Both the position numbers and the translations under genes were made by a program. Of a stretch of 64,000 nt of DNA, positions 23,333 through 32,170 are shown one piece after another. The notes below the pieces were generated by a model. That model saw nothing but the letters and a program-made list of their open reading frames with translations, made no database searches and was not told where the DNA came from. How positions within the stretch are numbered: the first letter of the stretch is position 1; every line of letters starts with the position of its first letter. The stretch comes from Limnoperna fortunei (taxonomy: Eukaryota > Mollusca > Bivalvia > Mytilida > Modiolidae), in NCBI GenBank assembly GCA_944474755.1, contig OX104117.1:78902926-78966925 (forward strand). The letters are read 5' to 3'.

Positions 23333-25483
23333 TCTTGCAATTAGAGACAGGAATTGGAGTATACGCAATGCTTCTATGAAGAAATTGTCCTCTTTTCACT
23401 GCATTTGACAGGCACAATTACATGCATATGATTCCATATCATTTTGCAGACCTACTCACATACCCCCAATCAGTGATAAAGCATTTTCACTCTGGTTGTT
23501 TTGCTGTATCCATGTCTGGGGACAGCTACTACTCTGTCTTAGATGAGACTCATGAGATGGAGATCAATCTAAAAACTAAGAAGGCAATAAATGCATTTAG
23601 TAAGGCATCACTACCTGCTATGACATATTATCTACCCTATCGAGCTGAAACATTGCATAATTTAAAGTTTTAGTTGGACATATATGTAGCACAGTCAAAT
23701 CATCGCAGAGAACTGTCCAAGACATTTATCAAAAATGAGGAGCAAACAATTCTGCAGTACATTGCAAATTTTAAGCTATCCTCAATGTTTGATGTTGAGG
23801 TCGGTAAAAGTCATCAACACATTTTTAGCCATGTTCTGGCAACCAGGGATCAGGTTGATAGTTTGCTGAATTACATGCAGTTTGAAACAGAGGATATGAA
23901 TAATTATATCCAACGTTTCTTGATTAGGGTTTCAGATGTTTCTGTTAAACAGCCACAGAGAAAACGGAGAAATCTAAAAGCCTTTTCATCTGCCAAGGTG
24001 ACAGTACATAAACAAAAAAGAGATAAAAGATAATATATTCTGTTTACGTAAACAGATTGCCTTCTCCAAACTCACATCTGAACCTGTGACTGATTCAGAT
24101 CAGTGCATTTCTTTGCCTAGGGCAATTTGTGATTCGGAAGGTATTCCTTTAAAAGGTCAAAAATCTTTGCTTTTGCATCACTTGAGATCTCGTTTTGGTG
24201 GTGCCTTCATTTCTGCTCTGCCAGCAAAATTATCTAAAGGATATACTGCTGTTATTTTGGAAGGTATGTTTATGATAAACACAAATCCAGTTCAACAGTA
24301 TAAAACCTTTGGTGATTATGCCAATTTTTTATTTGAGCGTTGGGTTGTGAAATCCCAAAAGCAGTGTTCAGCATCTGAAATCCATGTCGTGTTCGATCAT
24401 CCGAACATACATGGTTATAGCTACAAGGATGTTGAAAGGTCGCGAATGGATAGCAGTCATTGTCAGGTAAAGGGATCTGTTTTTGATAGTGTGACTACAG
24501 ACACTTGTTTTCCCTATTGTTGGAGAACCTTTCTATGTAACAGGGAAAACAAACGGAAGTTTGTTAATTTTCTTTCGTACCAGTTTTTACATCTGGCTTT
24601 TTCTATTTGTAAGGCTAGCCAATGTACAGTCATCGTAGCAGGTCGTTTTGATGATCATCATCAAGCCAAAGCACTTGTACGCCATTTGATTCTTACTTGC
24701 TAGAATTTGTAGAGCTTTCTTGTGATCACGCAGATCGGGACAAAAGAGTTTAGTTTCATGCTAGCAAGTCATCTGCAAGCAGGGTTATAATTTACAGACC
24801 CGATACAGACACATTTTTCATCGGTTTACCCATTATTCAGCAATTTACTGCTTCCGTTTTTCTTCAGACAAAAGATACACCATATGAGGAAACATACATG
24901 GATATGAAAATGTTTGTCTCTCTTTTGTCTAATGACTTAATGGTATTAAGAACCTAGAGCTTTGCATTCAGATGTTGTATATTTGTAGTGGTTGTGATTT
25001 TGTCACCTTCTTGCATGATTGTGGCAAAAAGTCTTTCCTTGACGGTATTTTACAAAATATTCAATTTATCCCAGGTGAATTAAGCCTTAGCCTTGTTTGC
25101 ATGGAGGAAGATGGTTTTTGTTCATTTTATAGGCTCATTGTATCTGTCTATTTTGCTAAGCATAGAGCTGCTTTTTATCCATCGTGTTCTGCAAGTGAAC
25201 TGTACCAGACAATTGACTAAAGCGGAAACCTCCACTGTCATACTGCCTTATACAAACCATCAGAGAGCGTATGTGGGATCGCATACAGTCCGAGGATGAC
25301 ATGCTTCCAACTGCTGATGCTTAAAACTTCATTGGCTTATTTCTAGTTGGGTTTTTAAATATTTGAAGCAAGCACTTGATTATTCTATGAAGTTAGATCC
25401 CATAGACAATTGCGGTTGGGCTGTTAAAAGTTCAACAGTATCTGTACTATGGGACTCATGTAAACATAGATAAACCGGAAAAA

Positions 25484-25696
25484 ACTCTTAAGTGGTACAC
25501 CAAAGGATGCTCATGCAAAAGTGGTTGTACTACCAACAGATGTAGTGGTAAAAAGTCTAATGACTTTTGTGGACCTGGCTGCAAATGTCAAAACATCCGA
25601 AATCATCCAAGTACATCTGAAATACTAGATGATATTGACACCTTTTTGGAATCAAGTAGTATACCAGAATTGGAATCGATAATGAAGCAGTTGTGA
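25484..25696 (+). other. CXC (Tesmin/TSO1-type) zinc-cluster segment
   Basis: This is the best preserved piece of the decayed gene, an open frame of 71 codons to TGA. The cysteine pattern GCSCKSGCTTNRC then CGPGCKCQN resembles CXC domains, which bind zinc and DNA in Tesmin/TSO1 proteins. The position expected to hold the last Cys of the family pattern reads Ile (QNIRN), so metal binding may be impaired. It sits at the C-terminus, followed by an acidic Ser-rich tail. Confidence 0.65.
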
Positions 25697-26013
25697 GTAA
25701 TTGAATGCCATACAAAAAATAATTAAAATTATAGTCTGTAATTAAATGTTAACAGACTTGTCAACAAATCACCTGGTTATATAAAATGCCGGGGTTGGGT
25801 ATTCTCAACTACTCCAGTCTACTCCTCTAATGAAAAACTTTATCCAATCGCTATCTAGCCTTGACGGTTTGGTTGAATGGTTGCTTAATGTCCAGTGAGC
25901 ATCATTAATACTATGAATAAATTGATTTAATCCCAGAGTGCAGTCTTCCAGCTATATTCAGGACTTTCAACTTGCATTTCTTAATTTTTTTTATTATATT
26001 TTAATTTTTTTGT

Positions 26014-26480
26014 AGATCATTTTGGGAAAACATGACAAACCATTTAGAATTAGTAAATGTTGAGGTGCCACTAAAACATCGTGTTTTAGTTCTTGGTCAT
26101 AGTTTTGTTTCAAGACTGGCAGATTACACCCATAAATACCCTGAATTGAGACCTGATTTTGACCTTATTCAAGTTCGGTGTTTTGGTTTCAGAGGTGGTG
26201 TAATTATTACTCTTTTAGATGACAAGTCTGGAATCTTGCAAAGAGAGTTGCTTGCATTTCCTTCCAAATTGGTGCTTCTGCAGATTGGGGTAAATATTTT
26301 GACAGACTTTCATTTAAGGCTGACATATACATCACTGCTGTCAATACCTTGATTTCCAAACTTTGTAATGTATACAGTTTATAAGGTAAGGGTGATGGAA
26401 ATATTTCCTCGCCTTAAGGTCAGAGATATTTCTGTTGAGCTGTATTGTGACTGCTGGAATTCAATTACCAATTAAGAAAA
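26014..26480 (+). pseudogene. SGNH/GDSL-hydrolase-like relic
   Basis: The ORF from 26032 contains RVLVLGHSFVSRL, which fits the catalytic Ser block of SGNH hydrolases, and LLQIGVNIL, which resembles the block III GxND but lacks the Asp. After a frameshift near 26315 the similarity continues with IFPRLKVRDISVELYCDCWN, an arrangement common in SGNH proteins of mobile-element origin. A pyrimidine tract ending TTTTTTTGTAG at 26013 looks like a splice acceptor just upstream. The protein is truncated and probably dead. It may have belonged to the same locus as the decayed gene upstream. Confidence 0.5.
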
Positions 26481-26550
26481 TAGTGTGCTGCCTTATTTAT
26501 AGCTACACTTTAACATATCCCTTGTCGTCCAAAGCTCTTTTTGCGTTGGA

Positions 26551-26943
26551 TTGATTGAATGTCTGCTTTACGTCCAGCGAGCAGTATTTCAGCTATATTC
26601 AGGACGGGAACAAGTTAACAAACAATAAATCAACGCAAATGGGGGTGGTAAGGGTCACAGGGATTACACTTTTGACTGCCACTGGAAAAGTATGGAGTTT
26701 TGGGTAGCCTTTTAAAGCGGCTACAATGAGCCTACTCTTTTTCGAAATCTACAAAAGGGGTCTTTATCGTGCAAGGAGCGTGGCACTCTCCAAACACGTT
26801 ACCCACTGCGGTCCGCCTTGCCGTATTACGACCTGACAACCCCCCCCCCCCCCCAAAGAGAGGGTCTCCTCTATCCGCCTTCCGGGGACGCGATGGGCTG
26901 CTCTGTGGGTTGAGCACTGGGAACCATCCCAGTATGGTCCCAG
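26551..26943 (-). mobile_element. SINE family B, copy 2, full length
   Basis: This 393-bp element is flanked by TCTTTTTGCGTTGGA (26536-26550) and TCTTTTTGCGATGGA (26944-26958), a 15-bp target duplication with one mismatch. It matches copy 1 throughout, including the poly-C/poly-G tract (26840-26854) and the tail TCCTGAATATAGCTGAAATA. Small internal deletions separate it from copy 1. Confidence 0.85.
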
Positions 26944-27088
26944 TCTTTTTGCGATGGACGGCAGTTAATTCTTTTAGTTAATTTAACATGTCCAAAGCTG
27001 AGCTGGCTATTGGATCTCATTTTATCCTGAATGTTGCCTTGTTATATAAGAATCAACAAAAGGTTGGGATATTGTTGTTAGATTGGAA

Positions 27089-27172
27089 CGTTTGTTTGAT
27101 GGTGTTTAACGCCACTTTCAGCAATTTTCAGAAATATCATGGCATCCAGTTTTTTTGGGGGGAGAACGCCGG
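27089..27172 (-). mobile_element. short SINE tail fragment
   Basis: On the minus strand this reads ATATTTCTGAAAATTGCTGA then AAGTGGCGTTAAACACCATC and AAACAAAC, the same 3' tail as the copy at 47.7 kb. The body is lost or diverged, apart from a possible CCGGCGTTCTCC-like remnant. Confidence 0.55.
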
Positions 27173-27760
27173 AATTAGTAGTTTGTTACGATTTAGCATA
27201 TGAACCAGAGATGAATTTAATATAAACTGCATGAGCAGTTATCTGTGTTGTCGTTAAAATCAAGACAGTAATATTTATCTTGCATTTCAAAATACTTCAC
27301 CATACAATTTTTGTTATAATTTAAGGTATCTGAACCATTTTTGAAGTCAACATTCAACATTATTTTTAAATCAAGAAAATACTGCAGCTTTATTAAAGAA
27401 TTTGTATTGCTAATTAATTTTACAAATTAAATACAGGTACTCTGAGGCAATGTGAACAGTTTTGAGCAAAATTTTTTTAAAAATCTGCTTCATTGAAAAC
27501 CAATGGACATCCAGATATATATACAAGTCTAGAAGATTATGCAAAGATACAAATGACGGTGGTTCTTGTGGTGTCTGGCGTAATGAATTTGTCACCTCGT
27601 TTATTTTGATTACATCTTGTTGGAATATTTAAGCAAAGCCAAGTAACAGCACGGCACGTCCGCGGTTGGCGGACTAGGAAGCAAATATTTTTGGTCAAGT
27701 TGGAGTGAGAAAGTTTAAGATCAATATGTTTTTACTTGTTTACGTCGTTTATTTCTATGG
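27173..27760. other. left flank of the PLE array, mostly unassigned
   Basis: I see no gene. At 27514-27554 a 36-40 bp stretch is an inverted, slightly diverged copy of the 3' end of the PLE array (35176-35214): on the minus strand it reads ATTTGTATCTTTGCATAATC then TCTAGACTTGTATATATAT. This may mark the outer boundary of the insertion. Confidence 0.5.
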
Positions 27761-27950
27761 AATCCCTCATCAGTATGTATCCACTTCATATCAACATCAT
27801 CAATAAACCTGTACCAAGACAGTGGTCTTTCAATAGACGATTGGAGAAGTTCTTTTTCTAATTTACCCATAAATATGTTGGCATATGATGGAGCCATTTT
27901 AGTTCCCATAGCTGTTCCATTTATTTGCAAGAAATGGTCTCCATTAAAAG
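27761..27950 (-). repeat. inverted RT fragment at the head of the PLE array
   Basis: This 190-bp segment is the reverse complement of 30592-30781 within the RT domain ([18 protein letters not shown] to IDDVDMKW). It joins the forward element at the junction AAAAGATTCG near 27950, where the forward copy resumes at the sequence equivalent to 31035. Such inversions are thought to arise during PLE target-primed integration. Confidence 0.85.
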
Positions 27951-28720
27951 ATTCGTTTAAAAAGAGACTAGGGAAATTAAAAGGACACCTTAGAAGAAGG
28001 GGGTACAAGAATAATAACATCAAAAAGAATTTTGAAAAAGCACAGCAGACATCGAGGAGTACCCTTCTTCAATATAAAGAAAAAACGAAATGCAATAGAG
28101 TTCCCTGCGTACTAACTTACCACCCTTGTTTGAAAAACACAATTAGCACCATTCGTGAACATTGGAAATCCATTGAAAAAAATCCCAGATTGTCAAGAAT
28201 ATTTCCAGAGCCCCCCATGGTTGCGTTTAAACAACCCAACAGTCTCCGCAACTTATTGGTACGAGCAGAGATTGCAAAGCCCAGCACTGCCGCTGGCAGA
28301 AGTCAGTCTTGTGGTGACAAACGCTGCAAATGTTGCAAACATATGGAACTCTCGTCTACATTTAACAGCAAAGTCACAGGTAAACAGCACAAAATATTTA
28401 CTACTGTTAACTGCAAAAGCTCGAATGTCATTTACATTCTTGAGTGCCCCATCTGTGGCTTACAATATGTCGGCGAGTCCAAACAGCCATTCCACAAACG
28501 ACTGAATGGTCACAGAAGTGACCTTACTAAGAAACAGTTTCTGCCCGTAAGCCAACACTTCAGACTGCCCGACCACACTCCAAAGTATTTTGATCACATA
28601 AAAATCCTAATTATCGAGCAGAACTGCAAGTGGCGAGACTCTGAACGAGAGGCCCGAGAAAAATTCTGGATCAAAGAGCTCTGCTCTGTACACCCCAATG
28701 GAATAAACAAAAAACAATAA
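27951..28720 (+). pseudogene. PLE unit 1, C-terminal linker and GIY-YIG endonuclease only
   Basis: This open frame matches the last 256 codons of the full PLE ORF, from [13 protein letters not shown] to the stop. It contains the Cys cluster CGDKRCKCCKHM and the GIY-YIG core VIYILECPICGLQYVGES, but no RT. The frame upstream of 27951 reads through the inverted fragment and has no meaning. By eye it is identical to the same region of unit 2. Confidence 0.85.
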
Positions 28721-28876
28721 ATATCATTCAAAATATAAACAATAAATTCATGAATATCAAGAAGTTAAAGATAAGATGGTTTATATAACTGTACAGTACT
28801 CCCTTTTGTAAAGACTGATAGATGTGATTCGAGAAAGTTCAAGATCAATAAAATCAGATCCGATCACATCACTACA

Positions 28877-28898
28877 GGATGCTGATGTACCAGTATCC
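28877..28898 (+). repeat. hairpin in PLE 3' UTR
   Basis: GGATGCTG and CAGTATCC pair as an 8-bp stem with one G-U, closing a 6-base loop. The same hairpin recurs at 31961-31982 and 35044-35065 in the other units. It lies 30 bp upstream of the hammerhead-like motif. Its role is unknown. Confidence 0.5.
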
Positions 28899-28927
28899 AA
28901 ATTTTATCGTTTATTATAGATTGATAT

Positions 28928-28968
28928 TGACACTGAAGAAGGCCATCAGTTGGTCGAAAATTTTGTCA
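28928..28968 (+). ncRNA. hammerhead-like ribozyme motif, PLE unit 1
   Basis: The parts appear in the type I order: helix I strand TGACA, core CTGAAGA, an extra A, helix II GGCCA/TGGTC with a 5-base loop, core GAAA, a 4-base helix III/loop ending TT, and helix I strand TGTCA. Hammerhead motifs with very short helix III are known from PLEs. The A after CTGAAGA and the weak U at the predicted cleavage site (UU before TGTCA) are departures from an ideal motif, so activity is uncertain. Confidence 0.55.
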
Positions 28969-29086
28969 TATTTATTAATAGAATCATTTTTTAGTAGAAA
29001 CATCTTTAAATTTGTATCGTTGCATAATTCTCTAGACTTCCATCTTTTATAATGTCATATGAAGAACATTACGGTCATTTTTTATA

Positions 29087-31804
29087 ATGTCATATGAAGA
29101 ATACTTCAAACATCTGAGAGTACTTAAACAAAAACAAGTGAAAACTCAACATCACCTATCTAATATCAATAACTATATAGTACGAGGTGTTATACCTAAG
29201 GGTTTACAGATCAAACTCTTACCTCAAACACCTGGCAGTGATTCTAACACCTTTTATAGAAAATGGGATCAGACTCTGTTTCACTGTTCAAAACGCCTGC
29301 TGACCCTTATGAAAAATCACTGCGAAGAACATCTAATAAAACTATCGTCTGATCTTGAAAACCTCATGATAATATGTAAGAAAAAATTACAGATAAGAGA
29401 ATATGAAAACATTATTAAGCGTCTAAATGACATTGCCACCATCCAAAGTTGCACCCTCTCTAAACGTCAACGGCGGAAATTTAATCGCGACGGTATTCCT
29501 AACCAACAGAATACCACATTACCATCGCAGATAAAGAGACGCAATAGACACTTCAAACGGAAATCCCTTTCAACCAACAACGATTCCAACACTGTTGTAA
29601 ACCTCTCTAGTCACCATCTTACAGAGAGTGAAACATCTCTACTAGCAAAGGGTTTAAATTTCTGTCCAGTTCCTGGTCCTATCAACAACACTAAACTATC
29701 CCAGGAATTGGATTATTTTGCCAGAAGCTTAAGAATTAAAGAATATTTTGCTTCGAAGAAAGAGGAAGATTATGAGGTGAACTCCAGTAGTGACATAGAA
29801 GGAGATACCAAATATAGATTTGTCAAAAAAAGTGAATGGGTCCCCAAACCTAGTAAGAATACAACTTTAGAGTCATTTATAGACAACGTCAAAACAGAAA
29901 TAATTAGCACAGTTGAATCTTATACAAACAATTTTGACAATCTCTCTTCTGACGAACGCACTGCCTTAAGAAACTTAAGATCAAATGTAGAAATAGTCAT
30001 CAAACCAGCAGACAAGGGTAGTGCGGTTGTGGTTATGGACAAATCTGCTTATATTCGAGAGGCTGAACGTCAACTGAATGATGACCGGTTTTATATGAAA
30101 TTAGAAGAGGACCCCACAGAGAAATTCAGTGATGAAATAACTAAGGAATTAACCAAAATGAACACTCTAGGCTATATTGATGATAAAACTCTCGAATACC
30201 TAACACCAGACAATCCAAAAGCCGGCAGATTCTACCTTCTACCTAAAATTCACAAACCTAACAACCCCGGTAGACCTATCGTATCAGCTAACGGCCACCC
30301 GACAGAAAAAATATCTGAATTTGTAGATTACCATCTTCGACCACATGTTGAATCACTCCCATCATTTGTGAAGGACACCACCGACTATCTACAAAAGATG
30401 GCAGCCCTGAATCCCCTTCCACCGGGTACCACTCTGGTCACTATGGATGTCACCTCTCTCTATACCAACATTCCTCATGCTGATGGCATAGAAGCATGCA
30501 GAGAGGTCTGGGAAAGTCGTTCAGTCAAAGATCCTCCGACTGAATGTTTAGTCGCAATGCTGACATTGGTGCTAAAAAAGAACAACTTCACTTTTAATGG
30601 AGACCATTTCTTGCAAATAAATGGAACAGCTATGGGAACTAAAATGGCTCCATCATATGCCAACATATTTATGGGTAAATTAGAAAAAGAACTTCTCCAA
30701 TCGTCTATTGAAAGACCACTGTCTTGGTACAGGTTCATTGATGATGTTGATATGAAGTGGATACATACTGATGAGGGATTGCAAAACTTTATCACACGTG
30801 CCAACAACATCCATCCCTCTATCAAATTTACTTATGAAATCTCAAAATCTAGTATATCTTTCCTCGATACTTCCAGCTCCTTATCCGCAAATGGTGAGTT
30901 GTCTACTGACCTGTATTCCAAACCAACAGACACCAACCAATACCTTTTACCTAGTAGCTGTCATCCTCCTCATGTGACAAAGAGCATTCCTTATAGTCAA
31001 GCTCTTAGACTCCGACGAATCTGTTCCACCGACGATTCGTTTAAAAAGAGACTAGGGAAATTAAAAGGACACCTTAGAAGAAGGGGGTACAAGAATAATA
31101 ACATCAAAAAGAATTTTGAAAAAGCACAGCAGACATCGAGGAGTACCCTTCTTCAATATAAAGAAAAAACGAAATGCAATAGAGTTCCCTGCGTACTAAC
31201 TTACCACCCTTGTTTGAAAAACACAATTAGCACCATTCGTGAACATTGGAAATCCATTGAAAAAAATCCCAGATTGTCAAGAATATTTCCAGAGCCCCCC
31301 ATGGTTGCGTTTAAACAACCCAACAGTCTCCGCAACTTATTGGTACGAGCAGAGATTGCAAAGCCCAGCACTGCCGCTGGCAGAAGTCAGTCTTGTGGTG
31401 ACAAACGCTGCAAATGTTGCAAACATATGGAACTCTCGTCTACATTTAACAGCAAAGTCACAGGTAAACAGCACAAAATATTTACTACTGTTAACTGCAA
31501 AAGCTCGAATGTCATTTACATTCTTGAGTGCCCCATCTGTGGCTTACAATATGTCGGCGAGTCCAAACAGCCATTCCACAAACGACTGAATGGTCACAGA
31601 AGTGACCTTACTAAGAAACAGTTTCTGCCCGTAAGCCAACACTTCAGACTGCCCGACCACACTCCAAAGTATTTTGATCACATAAAAATCCTAATTATCG
31701 AGCAGAACTGCAAGTGGCGAGACTCTGAACGAGAGGCCCGAGAAAAATTCTGGATCAAAGAGCTCTGCTCTGTACACCCCAATGGAATAAACAAAAAACA
31801 ATAA
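29087..31804 (+). CDS. Penelope-like element polyprotein: RT plus GIY-YIG endonuclease, intact
   Basis: This 905-residue ORF is uninterrupted. Its N-terminal 300 residues are Lys-rich. The RT follows: KPADKGSAVVVMDK near residue 306, YLLPKIHKPNNPGRPIVSAN near 382, MDVTSLYTNIP at 453, [14 protein letters not shown] at 513 and the catalytic YRFIDD at 548. The linker carries a Cys cluster (CGDKRCKCCKH). The GIY-YIG nuclease shows VIYILECPICGLQYVGES at 809-826, RLNGHR at 833 and a likely catalytic Glu in REAREKFWIKEL. PLE proteins nick target DNA with the nuclease and copy their RNA. The ATG is the second of two ATGTCATATGAAGAA copies 41 bp apart; the first opens only a 12-codon frame. Confidence 0.95.
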   Translation: MSYEEYFKHLRVLKQKQVKTQHHLSNINNYIVRGVIPKGLQIKLLPQTPGSDSNTFYRKWDQTLFHCSKRLLTLMKNHCEEHLIKLSSDLENLMIICKKKLQIREYENIIKRLNDIATIQSCTLSKRQRRKFNRDGIPNQQNTTLPSQIKRRNRHFKRKSLSTNNDSNTVVNLSSHHLTESETSLLAKGLNFCPVPGPINNTKLSQELDYFARSLRIKEYFASKKEEDYEVNSSSDIEGDTKYRFVKKSEWVPKPSKNTTLESFIDNVKTEIISTVESYTNNFDNLSSDERTALRNLRSNVEIVIKPADKGSAVVVMDKSAYIREAERQLNDDRFYMKLEEDPTEKFSDEITKELTKMNTLGYIDDKTLEYLTPDNPKAGRFYLLPKIHKPNNPGRPIVSANGHPTEKISEFVDYHLRPHVESLPSFVKDTTDYLQKMAALNPLPPGTTLVTMDVTSLYTNIPHADGIEACREVWESRSVKDPPTECLVAMLTLVLKKNNFTFNGDHFLQINGTAMGTKMAPSYANIFMGKLEKELLQSSIERPLSWYRFIDDVDMKWIHTDEGLQNFITRANNIHPSIKFTYEISKSSISFLDTSSSLSANGELSTDLYSKPTDTNQYLLPSSCHPPHVTKSIPYSQALRLRRICSTDDSFKKRLGKLKGHLRRRGYKNNNIKKNFEKAQQTSRSTLLQYKEKTKCNRVPCVLTYHPCLKNTISTIREHWKSIEKNPRLSRIFPEPPMVAFKQPNSLRNLLVRAEIAKPSTAAGRSQSCGDKRCKCCKHMELSSTFNSKVTGKQHKIFTTVNCKSSNVIYILECPICGLQYVGESKQPFHKRLNGHRSDLTKKQFLPVSQHFRLPDHTPKYFDHIKILIIEQNCKWRDSEREAREKFWIKELCSVHPNGINKKQ

Positions 31805-32011
31805 ATATCATTCAAAATATAAACAATAAATTCATGAATATCAAGAAGTTAAAGATAAGATGGTTTATATAACTGTACAGTACTCCCTTTTGTAAAGACT
31901 GATAGATGTGATTCGAGAAAGTTCAAGATCAATAAAATCAGATCCGATCACATCACTACAGGATGCTGATGTACCAGTATCCAAATTTTATCGTTTATTA
32001 TAGATTGATAT

Positions 32012-32052
32012 TGACACTGAAGAAGGCCATCAGTTGGTCGAAAATTTTGTCA
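32012..32052 (+). ncRNA. hammerhead-like ribozyme motif, PLE unit 2
   Basis: This is an identical copy, 3084 bp downstream, of the motif at 28928-28968: TGACA, CTGAAGA, helix II GGCCA/TGGTC, GAAA, TGTCA. It lies in the 3' UTR between the unit 2 and unit 3 ORFs, so in a tandem transcript the two sites would release a unit-length RNA if active. Confidence 0.55.
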
Positions 32053-32170
32053 TATTTATTAATAGAATCATTTTTTAGTAGAAACATCTTTAAATTTGTA
32101 TCGTTGCATAATTCTCTAGACTTCCATCTTTTATAATGTCATATGAAGAACATTACGGTCATTTTTTATA

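Larger units (their letters stand above)
20380..25696 (+). pseudogene. decayed multi-domain gene: Cys-rich head, DDE-like core, PIN-like segment, CXC zinc cluster
   Basis: Pieces of one long protein can be followed in order, switching frame many times. A Cys-rich head spans about 20395-20460 (HC, FC, RCCICD). A probable RNase-H-fold core shows DNLD at 21582, HGTT at 21646, GDGK at 22319, PGDWH at 22399 and DETHEM at 23542. A second nuclease-like part shows EGMFMIN at 24259, RPDTDTFF near 24795 and SGCDFV near 24990. A C-terminal CXC cluster ends in TGA at 25696. From memory this order matches an expanded, uncharacterised metazoan family with a transposase-like core; that assignment is inference. 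SINE A interrupts it at 22821-23332. It carries many frameshifts and stops and cannot make the full protein. Confidence 0.6.

Noticed and set aside
25860..25980. Possible further SINE tail relic around GTCCAGTGAGCA and CCAGCTATATTCAGGAC
   Set aside because: Similar words are present in the right orientation but the intervening sequence does not align; too weak to annotate.
28155..28505. 116-codon ORF in another frame of the PLE, repeated at 31239 and 34323
   Set aside because: It repeats exactly because the DNA repeats; it overlaps the GIY-YIG coding region and has no motif of its own. The 116-codon minus ORFs at 30475 and 33559 are rejected for the same reason.
28721..29086. Tandem PLE UTRs as long terminal repeats of an LTR retrotransposon
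   Set aside because: There is no TG..CA boundary, primer-binding site, protease or integrase; RT motifs and GIY-YIG place the element with PLEs, whose tandem copies imitate LTRs.
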